NCBI GenBank assembly: GCA_017307275.1
Contig: JAFKFK010000012.1
Location: 1-64,000 of the forward strand
DNA: 64,000 nt
Direction of reading: 5' to 3'
Origin: Alphaproteobacteria bacterium
GTDB taxonomy: Bacteria; Pseudomonadota; Alphaproteobacteria; Reyranellales; Reyranellaceae
In this document: piece after piece, positions 18,268-26,908 of the stretch
How positions within the stretch are numbered: position 1 is the stretch's first letter
Layout: each line of letters begins with the position of its first letter
Program-made: the position numbers and the translations under genes
Notes under the pieces: generated by a model
Seen by the model: only the letters and a program-made list of their open reading frames with translations
The model's database searches: none
Told to the model about the DNA's origin: nothing

Positions 18268-18379
18268 GTCCTCATCCTGAGGAGCATCGCGCAGCGATGC
18301 GTCTCGAAGGATGCGCAACAGACAAGGTGCTCGTTCCCATCCTTCGAGACAGCGCTTCGCGCCTCCTCAGGATGAGGAC
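18268..18379. repeat. Large palindromic intergenic repeat
   Basis: A 112-bp inverted repeat fills the gap between the ATPase and permease genes. The outer arms 18268-18284 and 18363-18379 are perfect 17-bp complements; the inner arms 18302-18313 and 18339-18350 are perfect 12-bp complements. The left arm has its own hairpin, GCATCGC at 18284-18290 with GCGATGC at 18294-18300; the right arm has a smaller GCG/CGC hairpin. This resembles the palindromic elements scattered between genes in Bradyrhizobium and relatives (family knowledge). Inside an operon such a structure could stabilise or partly terminate the mRNA. Confidence 0.85.
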
Positions 18380-18384
18380 GGCGG

Positions 18385-19443
18385 CTAAAACACATGGATC
18401 GCTTCCGGGTCGATGCCGACGGTGATCGTCGTACCGGCGGCGGGCAACGCACCGCGCGCCGGCTGGCGGACCAGCAGCTCCTGCCCGCCTTCGCAGGCCA
18501 GCCGCAGCTTGAAGGAAGTGCCGAGATAGACCGCCTCGACGATCTCGCCGGTAAACTCGTTGATGCCGCCGGGCGCGAAACGCTCCGGCCGCATCAGCAC
18601 GCCGACCCTGGCGCCGGGCGCGGCTTCGCTGTCGACCATGAGCTTGCGGCCGTCGGGCAGGGCGACGAGGCCCGGCGCGCTCATCGTACCGTGCAGGATG
18701 TTGCTCTCGCCCACGAAGTCAGCGACGAAATCGTTGGCCGGACGCTCGTATATCTCCGTCGTCGTGGCGATCTGCTGGATCGCGCCCTTGTTCATCACAG
18801 CGATTCGGTCGGAAAGAACCAGCGCCTCTTCCTGGTCGTGGGTGATGAAGATGGTGGTGAGGCCGAGCCTGCGTTGCAGCCGGCGCACTTCGAGCTGCAT
18901 GGTCTCGCGCAGCTTGCGGTCGAGCGCGCCGAACGGCTCGTCGAGCAGCAGCAGCCGCGGATTGAAGACGATGGCGCGGGCGAGAGCGACGCGCTGCTGC
19001 TGGCCGCCGGAAAGCTGCTTGGGCAGCCGCGCCTCGTAGCCCGCAAGCTCAACCATCGCCAAAGCCTCGCCGACCCTGCGGTCGATCTCGGCCTTGCCGA
19101 CGTTCCGCATCTCCAGCGGAAAGGCGACGTTGGCCTTCACCGAAAGGTGCGGAAAGAGCGCGTAATTCTGGAACACCATGCCGATGTCGCGCTTGGCCGG
19201 CGGCAAAGCGGTGATGTCCGCGCCACCGACCGTTACGCGTCCTGCATCCGGCGCCTCGAAGCCGGCGACAACCTTCAGCAGGGTCGTCTTGCCGGAACCG
19301 CTGGGCCCCAGGATGGTCAGCAGCTCGCCTTGCGCCACTTGGAGAGAAACATGGTCGAGCGCCACGACATCGCCGAAGCGCTTGGCCACCCCTTCGATCA
19401 GGAGTTCGGCCGATCCTTCACCGGACCCCTTAGCAGTACGCAA
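18385..19443 (-). CDS. ABC transporter ATP-binding protein (PotA-like), module A
   Basis: ATPase of 352 residues. Walker A GPSGSGKTT is near residue 47, the Q-loop is in GMVFQNYALFPHL, the signature is LSGGQQQRVALARA, and Walker B with the D-loop is LLLLDEPFGALD, followed by the switch histidine ITHDQEEA. The C-terminal ~110 residues form a TOBE domain typical of PotA/FbpC/UgpC-type importers. It lies 6 bp after the binding-protein gene and energises the two permeases downstream. Confidence 0.94.
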   Translation of the reverse strand: MRTAKGSGEGSAELLIEGVAKRFGDVVALDHVSLQVAQGELLTILGPSGSGKTTLLKVVAGFEAPDAGRVTVGGADITALPPAKRDIGMVFQNYALFPHLSVKANVAFPLEMRNVGKAEIDRRVGEALAMVELAGYEARLPKQLSGGQQQRVALARAIVFNPRLLLLDEPFGALDRKLRETMQLEVRRLQRRLGLTTIFITHDQEEALVLSDRIAVMNKGAIQQIATTTEIYERPANDFVADFVGESNILHGTMSAPGLVALPDGRKLMVDSEAAPGARVGVLMRPERFAPGGINEFTGEIVEAVYLGTSFKLRLACEGGQELLVRQPARGALPAAGTTITVGIDPEAIHVF

Positions 19444-19449
19444 CGCCGG

Positions 19450-20514
19450 TTACGCCTTCTTCAGCATCCACGCGTTCCATAGTTCCTGCGCCTTGGCACC
19501 GTTCTCGGCGTACCACTCGTCGCTGATCCAGAACTGCTTGTCGAGGTACGCGGTCGGCAGATAGGGCTTCACCTTGGCGTCAACGAAGTTCAGCGACTCG
19601 AGATTGAGGCCGGGATAGCCCAGCTCCGAGGCATAGACCGCCTGTTGCTGCGGGACCGCCAGCTCGGCCAGCATCTTGTTGGCCCAGTAGGGATTCTTGG
19701 CGCCGCGCGGAATGGCGAAGCTGCCCTGCTTCAAGGCGCCCTCGTTCCATTCGATCTCGATCGGTCCACCCTTCTTGATGACGTCATAGAAGCGGCCGTT
19801 CCAGCCGGTCGCCAGCACTACCTCTTTGTCGAGCAGGAGCTGCGCCGGTTGCTGGCCGGTCGACCACCAGGCCGTCACATGCGGCTTGATCTGGTCGAGC
19901 TTCTTGAACGCGCGGTCGAAGTCGATCGGATAGACCTTGTCCTTCGGCACGCCGTCGGCGATCAGCGCGAATTCGAGATTGTCTGTCGGATGGTTGCGCA
20001 TGGAACGCGCACCCGGGAACTTCTTGACGTCCCACCACTCCGCCCAGCTCTTGGGATGCGTGCCGCCTTTGAAGACATCGGTGCGATAGCCGATGATTGT
20101 CGTATAGACCGACGAGGCGAAGACATTGGGATTCTGCGCCGTCGGCGGATACTTGGAGCGGTCGACCACCTTGGGATCGACCTTGTCGAGGAGGTTCATC
20201 TTGGACGCCCGGATAGCGTCCTGGCCGCCGATCTCCGTCAGGTCCCATTCGACATTGCCGGAGTCGACCATGGCGCGCAGCTTGCCGAAGTCGACCGGGC
20301 TCGTTTCGACGACCCTGATCCCGTACTTCTTCTCGAAGCCGTTGAAGAAGGCCTTGCGCATGGCGGTGCCCATCGACCCGCCGGAATGATTGACCACGAT
20401 CTGAGCCGGTTTGGGAGGCTCGGCCTGGGCGAATGCCCGGCCCGATACGCCGACGGCAGCGGCGCCTCCGAGAAGTGAAAGAACGTGACGGCGGTGCGGA
20501 CGCTTGATGTCCAT
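19450..20514 (-). CDS. ABC transporter substrate-binding protein (PotD-like), module A
   Basis: Periplasmic binding protein of 354 residues. It has a twin-arginine-type leader (RRHVLSLLGGAAAVGVSG) with cleavage near AFAQA, followed by the type-2 periplasmic fold of the PotD/extracellular family-1 group: VVNHSGGSMGTAMRKAFFNGFEKKYG, TIIGYRTDVF, and KNPYWANKMLAELAVPQ. The start at 20514 gives that leader and follows a GGGGGT purine run; a longer open frame is rejected. It is first gene of the minus-strand module and diverges from the related gene at 20684. The ligand is probably a polyamine, opine or similar amine. Confidence 0.92.
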   Translation of the reverse strand: MDIKRPHRRHVLSLLGGAAAVGVSGRAFAQAEPPKPAQIVVNHSGGSMGTAMRKAFFNGFEKKYGIRVVETSPVDFGKLRAMVDSGNVEWDLTEIGGQDAIRASKMNLLDKVDPKVVDRSKYPPTAQNPNVFASSVYTTIIGYRTDVFKGGTHPKSWAEWWDVKKFPGARSMRNHPTDNLEFALIADGVPKDKVYPIDFDRAFKKLDQIKPHVTAWWSTGQQPAQLLLDKEVVLATGWNGRFYDVIKKGGPIEIEWNEGALKQGSFAIPRGAKNPYWANKMLAELAVPQQQAVYASELGYPGLNLESLNFVDAKVKPYLPTAYLDKQFWISDEWYAENGAKAQELWNAWMLKKA

Positions 20515-20683
20515 GACAGACCCCCTGTTTCGTTTTCCCCCTGCAACTGTAGGAGTGCATTCCACGGCGAGCAACTTCCATGCCCATAACTTTCTGGAAT
20601 GACCATGAGGGACGAATGAATTTCTCGGTCGTCGCCCACCCCGCCTAACGTCGAAACAACAGGGGTTGTGAAGGGGGCAAACG
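20515..20683. promoter_or_regulatory. Shared divergent control region for ABC modules A and B
   Basis: 169 bp separate two divergent binding-protein genes, so both promoters lie here. The stretch 20586-20600 reads ATAACT-TTCT-GGAAT, a T-N11-A arrangement as used by LysR regulators. The same pattern, ATAACT-N4-GGAAT, recurs at 26809-26823 at the start of the LysR gene of module B. TTCCA/TGGAA half-sites at 20576-20580 and 20595-20599 add a loose dyad. Function is inferred. Confidence 0.5.
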
Positions 20684-21730
20684 ATGATGAACCGATTGAA
20701 GGCGCTGGCGTGCGCCGCAGCCATGGCGTGCGTTGCCAGCACCGCGGCTGCCCAGGACCTCACCATGGCGGTATGGGGCGGCGGTGGCGCCAACACCTGG
20801 CGCGAAGCCTTCATCAAGCAGTTTGCACCGGCGGAAAAGTTCACCATCAAGATGGTGGAAGTGCCGAATCCGGCCGGCGGCCTGCGCTCGCCGGCGGCGG
20901 CCAGCCAGTACAATCTGGCGCTGGTCACCTACTTCGAAGCGATTGCCCTTTCCAACGCAGGCCTGATCGAGACCTTCGACGACAAGCAGCTTCCGGGCAT
21001 CGGCGACGTCGCCCCCAAGTTCCTCACCAAGGACAAGAACGGGCGCCATGTCGGCCTGCCAGTCTACTTCACCTACTACGGCATCGCCTACAACACCGAC
21101 CTGGCCAAGGCCGAGGACTTCGCCTCCTGGCAAGGGCTGGCCGACGCGAAGTGGAAGGGCAAGCTCTCCGTGACGCGGCCGGTCTATCTCGCGCCCTACG
21201 ACGCGGTGATCATGGCCAAGGCCATGGGCGGCAGCGAGAAGGACATCGATCCGGGCTTCAAGCTGCTGGAGCGTATCGTGCCCAACGTGCTGGCGACCTA
21301 CACGTCGCTCGCCCACATGAACACGCTGCTGACCCGCGGCGAAGTCGCGGCCGTCCCCTTCTATGCTTCGCGTGTCTGGGCGCTGCGCCGCCAGGGCGCC
21401 GCCAACGTCGATATCGTGATGCCCAAGGAAGGCGTCCTGATGTTGCCCTATGTCGTGGTGGTGCCGAAGGGCGCCAAGCACCAGGACAAGGCGCTGGTCT
21501 GGATGAACTACATTGCCGGCGCCGAGCCGCAGCTGCGCGCCGCGCTGCTCGACGGCTGGTTGCCGATGAACTCCAAGGTCAAGCTGCCCGAAGAGCTGCA
21601 GAAGACGCTGGGCCGGCCCTACGAAGAAATCGTGAAGAGCCTCTATTCGCCGGATTGGAGCGTCGTCGTCGATCATAACGAGGCACGCGTCGACCGTGCC
21701 GAGAAGCTGCTGTCCGGCGTCAAGAAGTGA
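20684..21730 (+). CDS. ABC transporter substrate-binding protein (PotD-like), module B
   Basis: Periplasmic binding protein of 348 residues with a standard signal peptide (hydrophobic core, cleavage near TAAAQD). The mature part fits the same PotD-like family as the divergent neighbour: VWGGGGANTWREAFIKQF, GLPVYFTYYGIAYNTD, and VVVPKGAKHQDKALVWMNYI. Two consecutive ATGs (20684, 20687) are both usable. The gene opens a plus-strand operon of transporter and catabolic genes; the ATPase overlaps its stop by 4 nt (GTGA). The ligand is not identifiable from sequence. Confidence 0.92.
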   Translation: MMNRLKALACAAAMACVASTAAAQDLTMAVWGGGGANTWREAFIKQFAPAEKFTIKMVEVPNPAGGLRSPAAASQYNLALVTYFEAIALSNAGLIETFDDKQLPGIGDVAPKFLTKDKNGRHVGLPVYFTYYGIAYNTDLAKAEDFASWQGLADAKWKGKLSVTRPVYLAPYDAVIMAKAMGGSEKDIDPGFKLLERIVPNVLATYTSLAHMNTLLTRGEVAAVPFYASRVWALRRQGAANVDIVMPKEGVLMLPYVVVVPKGAKHQDKALVWMNYIAGAEPQLRAALLDGWLPMNSKVKLPEELQKTLGRPYEEIVKSLYSPDWSVVVDHNEARVDRAEKLLSGVKK

Positions 21731-22812
21731 GGCGAGGCACGATCACGGTCGCGGGCGTCGGAAAGGATTTCGGCGCCACGACGGTCCTCAGCGACGTCGA
21801 CCTCGTGATCGAGGGCGGCAGCTTCGTGACCCTGCTCGGCCCTTCGGGTTGCGGCAAGACGACGTTGCTGCGCCTGATCGCGGGCTTCCTCGAAGCGAGC
21901 CGCGGCACCATCGCCATCGATGGCGTACCGATGCAGGGCGTAACGCCGCGGCGCCGGCCGATCGGCATGGTCTTTCAGAACCTTGCCTTGTTCCCCCATC
22001 TCGACGTGTTCGAGAACGTCGCCTACGGCCTCAAGATCCGTGGGACGCCGGCGGCCGAGATCACGGCCAAGGTCGCGCGTTTCCTGGGTCTGGTCGGACT
22101 GGCAGGCTTCGAGCGCCGGCGCATCGGTCAGCTTTCCGGCGGCCAGAAGCAGCGCGTGGCGCTGGCACGGTCGCTGGCCCTTGAGCCGGCGATCCTGCTG
22201 CTCGACGAGCCGCTGTCGGCCCTCGACCTGCAGCTCCGCCGCCAGCTCCAGGTCGAGCTGAAGGCGATCCAGCGCCAGCTCGCGACCACCTTCGTCTTCG
22301 TCACGCACGACCAGGAAGAAGCAACTTTGCTGTCCGACACCATCGTCGTCATGGAAGGCGGTCGCGTGCGTCAGGTCGGAAGCCCGGGCGAAATCTATCG
22401 CCGGCCGGCATCGCCTTTCGTCGCGCGCTTCGTCGGCGACATCAACATGCTCGAAGGCCGCATCGCGACAGTGAACGGCACGTCGATATCGGTCGACCTT
22501 GGCCAGCATCGCTTCGACCTGCCGCCGTCGGCCATTGTCGGGCGGCCGGCCGCCGGCGCTGCCTGCCAGATTGCTTGCCGACCGGAAGCCGTCACCCTTG
22601 CCGGCGATAGCGCCAACGCTCTCGCCCTCGATGGGCGCATCGATGCGCTCCATCGCCTCGGCCCCACGGTGAAGGCAATGCTCGATACGCCGTTGGGGCC
22701 GCTCACGGCACTGATGATGGCCGGCGCCCCGCAGGCTGCGGAACTCGCAGAGGGAAAGACGGTGCGTGTCGCCGTGCCTTCCGACACGCTCACCGTCTTC
22801 GTCTCAACCTGA
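21727..22812 (+). CDS. ABC transporter ATP-binding protein, module B
   Basis: ATPase of 361 residues starting with GTG at 21727, overlapping the binding-protein stop. Walker A GPSGCGKTTLLRL is near residue 40, the Q-loop is in GMVFQNLALFPHL, the signature is LSGGQKQRVALARS, Walker B is ILLLDEPLSALD, and the H-loop is THDQEEA. The TOBE-type C-terminal domain covers the last ~110 residues. It serves the permeases at 24270 and 25106; unusually, an amidase gene is inserted between ATPase and permeases, pointing to coupled uptake and hydrolysis. Confidence 0.94.
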   Translation: MRRGTITVAGVGKDFGATTVLSDVDLVIEGGSFVTLLGPSGCGKTTLLRLIAGFLEASRGTIAIDGVPMQGVTPRRRPIGMVFQNLALFPHLDVFENVAYGLKIRGTPAAEITAKVARFLGLVGLAGFERRRIGQLSGGQKQRVALARSLALEPAILLLDEPLSALDLQLRRQLQVELKAIQRQLATTFVFVTHDQEEATLLSDTIVVMEGGRVRQVGSPGEIYRRPASPFVARFVGDINMLEGRIATVNGTSISVDLGQHRFDLPPSAIVGRPAAGAACQIACRPEAVTLAGDSANALALDGRIDALHRLGPTVKAMLDTPLGPLTALMMAGAPQAAELAEGKTVRVAVPSDTLTVFVST

Positions 22813-22822
22813 AAGAACAATC

Positions 22823-24268
22823 ATGTCCGCCAAGGATTTCGCCGGCCGTACCGTCGCCCAGCATGTCGAGGCCTTCACTTCAGGCAAAGTCTCGGCACGC
22901 GACCTCATCGAGGGCGTGCTGGAGCGCGTCAAGAAGGCCGAGCCCTTCAACCCGATCGCAACCCTCGATGCAGAGGGCGCACGCGCAGCGGCCGATGCAC
23001 TCGATGCCCGGCGCAAGCGCGGCACCGGCTTCGGCAAGCTGGCGGGCGTGCCCGTCTCGGCCAAGGACCTGATCCTGACCAAGGGACTGCGGACGGCCTT
23101 CGCCTCACTCACCATGAAAGATAACGTGCCCACCATCGACGCCGACGCGATCGCCCAGTGGCGCGCCGCCGATGCCGTGCTGTTCGCCAAGACCACGACG
23201 CCGGAGTTCGGCCACAAGGTGCTGACCGACAGCCGCCTGCACGGCGTCACGCGCAACCCGTGGAACCGCGAGCACACATCGGGCGGATCGAGCGGTGGCG
23301 CGGCCGTTTCTGTTGCACTCGGCCTCGGCCCTATCGCCATGTCGACCGACGGCGCGGGCTCGGGCCGCATCCCGGCCGCCTGCTGCGGCATCTACGGGCT
23401 GAAGGCCACGCTCGGCCGCGTGCCGCACGAAGTTCCGCCCGACCAGTTCGGCCAGCTCACCTATCTCGGCGTGATGGCGCGTCATCCGGCCGATCTCGGC
23501 GCCGGCCTGGCGTCGATGTCGCGTGGCCATCGCGACGATCCCTGGACGGCTGCCATCGGCCGCACGCCCTTCGCCTGGCCTGATAACTCGGGCGAGCATC
23601 CGATTGTCGGCAAGCGCGTCACCGTGATCCGCCGCATGACCGGCGGCTATCTCGATCCCGACACCGAAGCGCGTCTCGACGCAGCCCTCGCCTTCCTCGA
23701 CAAGCAGGGAGCGCACATCAAGGAAATGGATGGCCGCGAAATCGACTGGAAGCTCGACGTGGCGCGCGTCGTCCTGCGCGCCAACCAGATCGAGCGCTTC
23801 GCCGACATCCTCAAGAACCGGCGCGACGAGCTCGATCCCTCCTTCGCCAAGACGCTGGACGAAGGCGATGCGGTCGATGCGGTGATGCTGCGTCGCGCGT
23901 TGGCCGACCGCACCACGGCCTACAAGTCGGTGCAGCGACTGTTCGCCGATGCCGACCTTCTGCTGACGCCGACCGTGGCGACGCCGGCACCGCTTGCCAC
24001 GCAAGATCAGTTCAAGCCGCTGGTCGTCGACGGCAAGCCGCTCGGAGACCTGCGCGCCGCCTGGTACACCTACACGATCCCCTTCAACATGACAGGCCAT
24101 CCGGCGATCTCGATCCCGTTCGGCCGCTCCAGGGCTGGCCTGCCGATCGGCATCCACTTCGTGGCGCCGTGGTACGAGGAAGCGCACCTCATCCGGCTCG
24201 CCGAAGCCTTCGACGCCGAGACCGGCGCGTCGGCCGAGTTCCCGCCGGGCTTCGCAGCGGGCGCCTGA
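22823..24268 (+). CDS. Amidase-signature family hydrolase
   Basis: Cytoplasmic amidase of 481 residues. The Ser-cisSer-Lys triad is readable: the lysine in PVSAKDLI near residue 78, the glycine/serine-rich TSGGSSGGAAVS near residue 153, and the nucleophile serine in DGAGSGRIPAACCGIYGLK near residue 180. Family members hydrolyse amides to acid and amine. Set between the ATPase and the two permeases of module B and 10 bp downstream of the former, it probably releases an amine or acid from the imported compound, which the FAD oxidase further down could then oxidise (inference). Confidence 0.9.
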   Translation: MSAKDFAGRTVAQHVEAFTSGKVSARDLIEGVLERVKKAEPFNPIATLDAEGARAAADALDARRKRGTGFGKLAGVPVSAKDLILTKGLRTAFASLTMKDNVPTIDADAIAQWRAADAVLFAKTTTPEFGHKVLTDSRLHGVTRNPWNREHTSGGSSGGAAVSVALGLGPIAMSTDGAGSGRIPAACCGIYGLKATLGRVPHEVPPDQFGQLTYLGVMARHPADLGAGLASMSRGHRDDPWTAAIGRTPFAWPDNSGEHPIVGKRVTVIRRMTGGYLDPDTEARLDAALAFLDKQGAHIKEMDGREIDWKLDVARVVLRANQIERFADILKNRRDELDPSFAKTLDEGDAVDAVMLRRALADRTTAYKSVQRLFADADLLLTPTVATPAPLATQDQFKPLVVDGKPLGDLRAAWYTYTIPFNMTGHPAISIPFGRSRAGLPIGIHFVAPWYEEAHLIRLAEAFDAETGASAEFPPGFAAGA

Positions 24269-24269
24269 G

Positions 24270-25109
24270 ATGCGTGGCGCCACTGCAACACCCAGGGGCC
24301 TGGGCTGGCTGCTGCTGCCAGCGGTGCTGGTCCTCGCCCTCTTCCTGGGGGCGGTGGCGCTCCTCTTCCTGCACGCCTTCTGGACCAAGGACGGGTTCTC
24401 TCTCGCCTACTTCAAGCAGATCCTCGATCGCGCCGACTATCACGAAGTCTTCCTGCGCACCGTGTCGATCGCGGCCATCGTGTCGATCGCCTCGGCTTTG
24501 CTGGCCTATCCCATCGCCTGGCTGCTCTGGCGTCTTCCCAAGTGGCGCAACCTTCTGCTGGTCGTGGTGCTGGTGCCGTGGCTGGTCAGCCTCGTCGTGC
24601 GCACCTATGGCTGGCTCGTCATCCTGGGGCCTAAAGGCTTCCTCAACGAAACGCTGCGCTGGGCCGGCGTCATCGAGTCACCGCTGCCGCTGATCTTCAA
24701 CGATCTCGGCGTGGTGATCGGCCTCACCCATGTGCTGATGCCGTTCTCCGTGATCGCCACCTTGTCGGTGCTGCTGCAAATCGACAACCGGCTGGAAGAG
24801 GCGAGCGAATCGCTGGGCGCCGGGGCGCTCGAGACCTGGCGCAGGGTCGTGCTGCCACTGTCGCTGCCCGGCGTCTTCACCGGAATCAGCATCACCTTCC
24901 TGACCTCGATGGGCGCCATCGTGACGCCGATCCTGCTGGGCGGCATCCGCCAGAAGATGGCTGGCACGCAGATCTATCAAGAGGTCGTCTACAACTTCAA
25001 CATGAGCAAGGCGTCCGCCTGGGCTCTCTGCCTGCTGATCCTGAGCGCGCTCGGCCTGGTGCTGCTGCGCACCGTCGAAGCAGCACTCGTACCGAAAGCC
25101 GACAAATGA
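24270..25109 (+). CDS. ABC transporter permease (PotB-like), module B
   Basis: Inner-membrane permease of 279 residues with about six helices. LPKWRNLLLVVVLVPWLVSLVVRTYGW is typical of PotB, and the EAA loop EEASESLGAGALETWRRVVLPLSLPG lies near residue 175. The ATG at 24270 is 1 nt after the amidase stop. It overlaps the next permease by 4 nt. It is the counterpart of the module A permease at 17452-18261. Confidence 0.92.
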   Translation: MRGATATPRGLGWLLLPAVLVLALFLGAVALLFLHAFWTKDGFSLAYFKQILDRADYHEVFLRTVSIAAIVSIASALLAYPIAWLLWRLPKWRNLLLVVVLVPWLVSLVVRTYGWLVILGPKGFLNETLRWAGVIESPLPLIFNDLGVVIGLTHVLMPFSVIATLSVLLQIDNRLEEASESLGAGALETWRRVVLPLSLPGVFTGISITFLTSMGAIVTPILLGGIRQKMAGTQIYQEVVYNFNMSKASAWALCLLILSALGLVLLRTVEAALVPKADK

Positions 25110-25906
25110 ATGCGCCCCTGATCAAGCTCGGCCGCGCAGGCTCCTTGGCGCTGCTGTTCTTCCTGCCGGCGCCCATCGTCGTGATCGGCGCAACCTCTTT
25201 CGCCGCAGCCGGCTATCTGCGCTTCCCACCGGGCGAGCTCAGCCTGCGCTGGTACGCCGAGGCCGCCACCGATCCGCGCTGGATCGATTCCTTCCTCACC
25301 AGCCTCGGCATCGCTGCCGTCGTCGCCGTGACGGTGACGGCCATCGCCTTTGCCGGCGCCTATGCCTGCCACAGGCTGAAGCCGCGCTGGCTGGCGACCT
25401 TCGAGCTCGTCGTCATGTCGCCGCTGTTCTTCCCGCATGCCGCGCTGGGTGTCGCGCTGGTGAACGTGCTGGCGCTCAGCGGCCATCTCGGCACGGCGAC
25501 GGGCATCGTCGTCGCCCACGTCGTCTGCACGCTCCCCTTTGCCTGGCGGCCGATCATGGTCGCCCTGCAGCGCATCGACAGCGAGATCGTCGAGGCCGCC
25601 TCGCTGCTGGGTGCCGACGAACGCCGCATCGCGCTCGGCATCGCCTTGCCGCTGGCCCGATCCGGCATCGTCACGGCGCTGCTCTTCTCCTTCATCATCT
25701 CGTTCGACGAAGTGACGGTGACGATGTTCCTCACTGGACCGCAGGTCACGACCCTGCCTGTGCAGATCTATGCCTTCATTCAGGAGAATGCGTCACCGGT
25801 GCTGGCGGCGATCTCGACGGTGACGGTCGCGGTGACGCTGCTGGTCGTTATGCTGCTGGAACGGCTGATCGGGCTCGAATTCTTCGTGGCGCATGATCCG
25901 GCCTAG
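25106..25906 (+). CDS. ABC transporter permease (PotC-like), module B
   Basis: Permease of 266 residues, about six helices, EAA loop VEAASLLGADERRIALGIALPLA near residue 155, and the SFDEVTVTMFLTG segment also seen in its module A counterpart (SFDEVVVALFLAG). Its start overlaps the previous gene (ATGA). It ends 4 bp before the convergent LysR gene, so the module B transporter transcript likely ends around here, unless it reads through to the oxidase gene at 26909. Confidence 0.92.
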   Translation: MNAPLIKLGRAGSLALLFFLPAPIVVIGATSFAAAGYLRFPPGELSLRWYAEAATDPRWIDSFLTSLGIAAVVAVTVTAIAFAGAYACHRLKPRWLATFELVVMSPLFFPHAALGVALVNVLALSGHLGTATGIVVAHVVCTLPFAWRPIMVALQRIDSEIVEAASLLGADERRIALGIALPLARSGIVTALLFSFIISFDEVTVTMFLTGPQVTTLPVQIYAFIQENASPVLAAISTVTVAVTLLVVMLLERLIGLEFFVAHDPA

Positions 25907-25910
25907 CCGA

Positions 25911-26810
25911 TCAGGCCCAACCCTTCGCCTTCAGATGCACTCTCATGGTGTCGAGGAAAGCGTCGGCCAGACGCGACGGCTTGCGGTAGCGCGGCCGCAT
26001 GGCGCGGAACAGGTAGCGGATCCTGGGTTCGAAGGGCACGACGGCTATGCCCTCGCTGAGGTAATCGCGCGCCGTGAAGGGCTCGACGATCGAAACACCG
26101 AGCCCGCGAGCCGCCAGCGCACAGGCATCGGCCGAGGAATAGACGTCGATCTGCAGGCGTCGTTCGATGCGCTCCTGCTCGAACACGGCGTCGATCAGAT
26201 GACGCATGCGGCCATCGAGCGGGAACGACAGGAAGCGCTCGCCGCGCAGGTCGGTCGGTCGGATCACCTTGCGCCGCGCCAGCCTGTGGTCGCCCGGCAG
26301 CACGCAGACCGCCGTGGCGCGGCTCAACTCCTCGGTGACCATCGAGGGGTGCTCGAACGGCATCATGGAAAAGCCCAGGTCGATCTGCTGGTCGATCATC
26401 TTCTGGTTGATGTAGGTCGAGCTGCGGACGTGGAAGACGATGTGCGCCTTGGCATGTCGCTTCATGAACGTCGCCAGCACGTCGGGCAGGACCGTGCGGC
26501 CGAGCGCCGGCGTCGAGTAGATCAGGAGATCGCCGACCTGACGTTCGCGGATCTCGCGCGCGACCTCCGTCACCCGTTCGAGGCTGTGATAGAGGCGCGT
26601 CACTTCGGCTTCGAGCAGGCGCGCCTCGCTGGTCGGTGCCAGCCGCCGCTTGATGCGCATGAACAGCGGATAGCCGATCTCGTATTCGAGGCCCGCGAGG
26701 ATCTTGCTCACCGCGGGCTGCGACACGCCCAACCGTTCGGCCGCCGCCGTCACCGTGCCGTGGGACATGATCGCCCGGAAGGCTTCGAGCTGGCGCGACG
26801 TGATCATCAT
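25911..26810 (-). CDS. LysR-family transcriptional regulator, module B
   Basis: Regulator of 299 residues. The N-terminal winged helix-turn-helix (ITSRQLEAFRAIMSHGTVTAAAERLGVSQPAVSKILAGLE) is followed by a co-inducer-binding domain. It resembles the OccR/NocR opine-type subgroup in its N-terminus. Two adjacent ATGs at 26810 and 26807 follow a GGAG site; a longer frame to 26864 has no clear ribosome site. It is transcribed against the ABC genes and divergently from the FAD oxidase at 26909, the usual arrangement for a LysR regulator of its neighbours. A candidate binding site overlaps its own start. Confidence 0.92.
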   Translation of the reverse strand: MMITSRQLEAFRAIMSHGTVTAAAERLGVSQPAVSKILAGLEYEIGYPLFMRIKRRLAPTSEARLLEAEVTRLYHSLERVTEVAREIRERQVGDLLIYSTPALGRTVLPDVLATFMKRHAKAHIVFHVRSSTYINQKMIDQQIDLGFSMMPFEHPSMVTEELSRATAVCVLPGDHRLARRKVIRPTDLRGERFLSFPLDGRMRHLIDAVFEQERIERRLQIDVYSSADACALAARGLGVSIVEPFTARDYLSEGIAVVPFEPRIRYLFRAMRPRYRKPSRLADAFLDTMRVHLKAKGWA

Positions 26811-26823
26811 AACTCCAGGGAAT
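26809..26823. promoter_or_regulatory. Candidate LysR-type box at the regulator start
   Basis: ATAACT-CCAG-GGAAT matches the 15-base arrangement at 20586-20600 in 11 defined positions and has T-N11-A geometry. It overlaps the regulator's start codon and Shine-Dalgarno, so part of the similarity may simply be the ribosome site. If real it would serve autoregulation and control of the divergent oxidase gene. Confidence 0.3.
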
Positions 26824-26908
26824 TTGCGTCGCTCGACAATGACTTTGACCCCGTAGCGCGACAAGACAAAAAGTCCATTTCATCAGTATTTCAGACAAGG
26901 GCGTGTTC

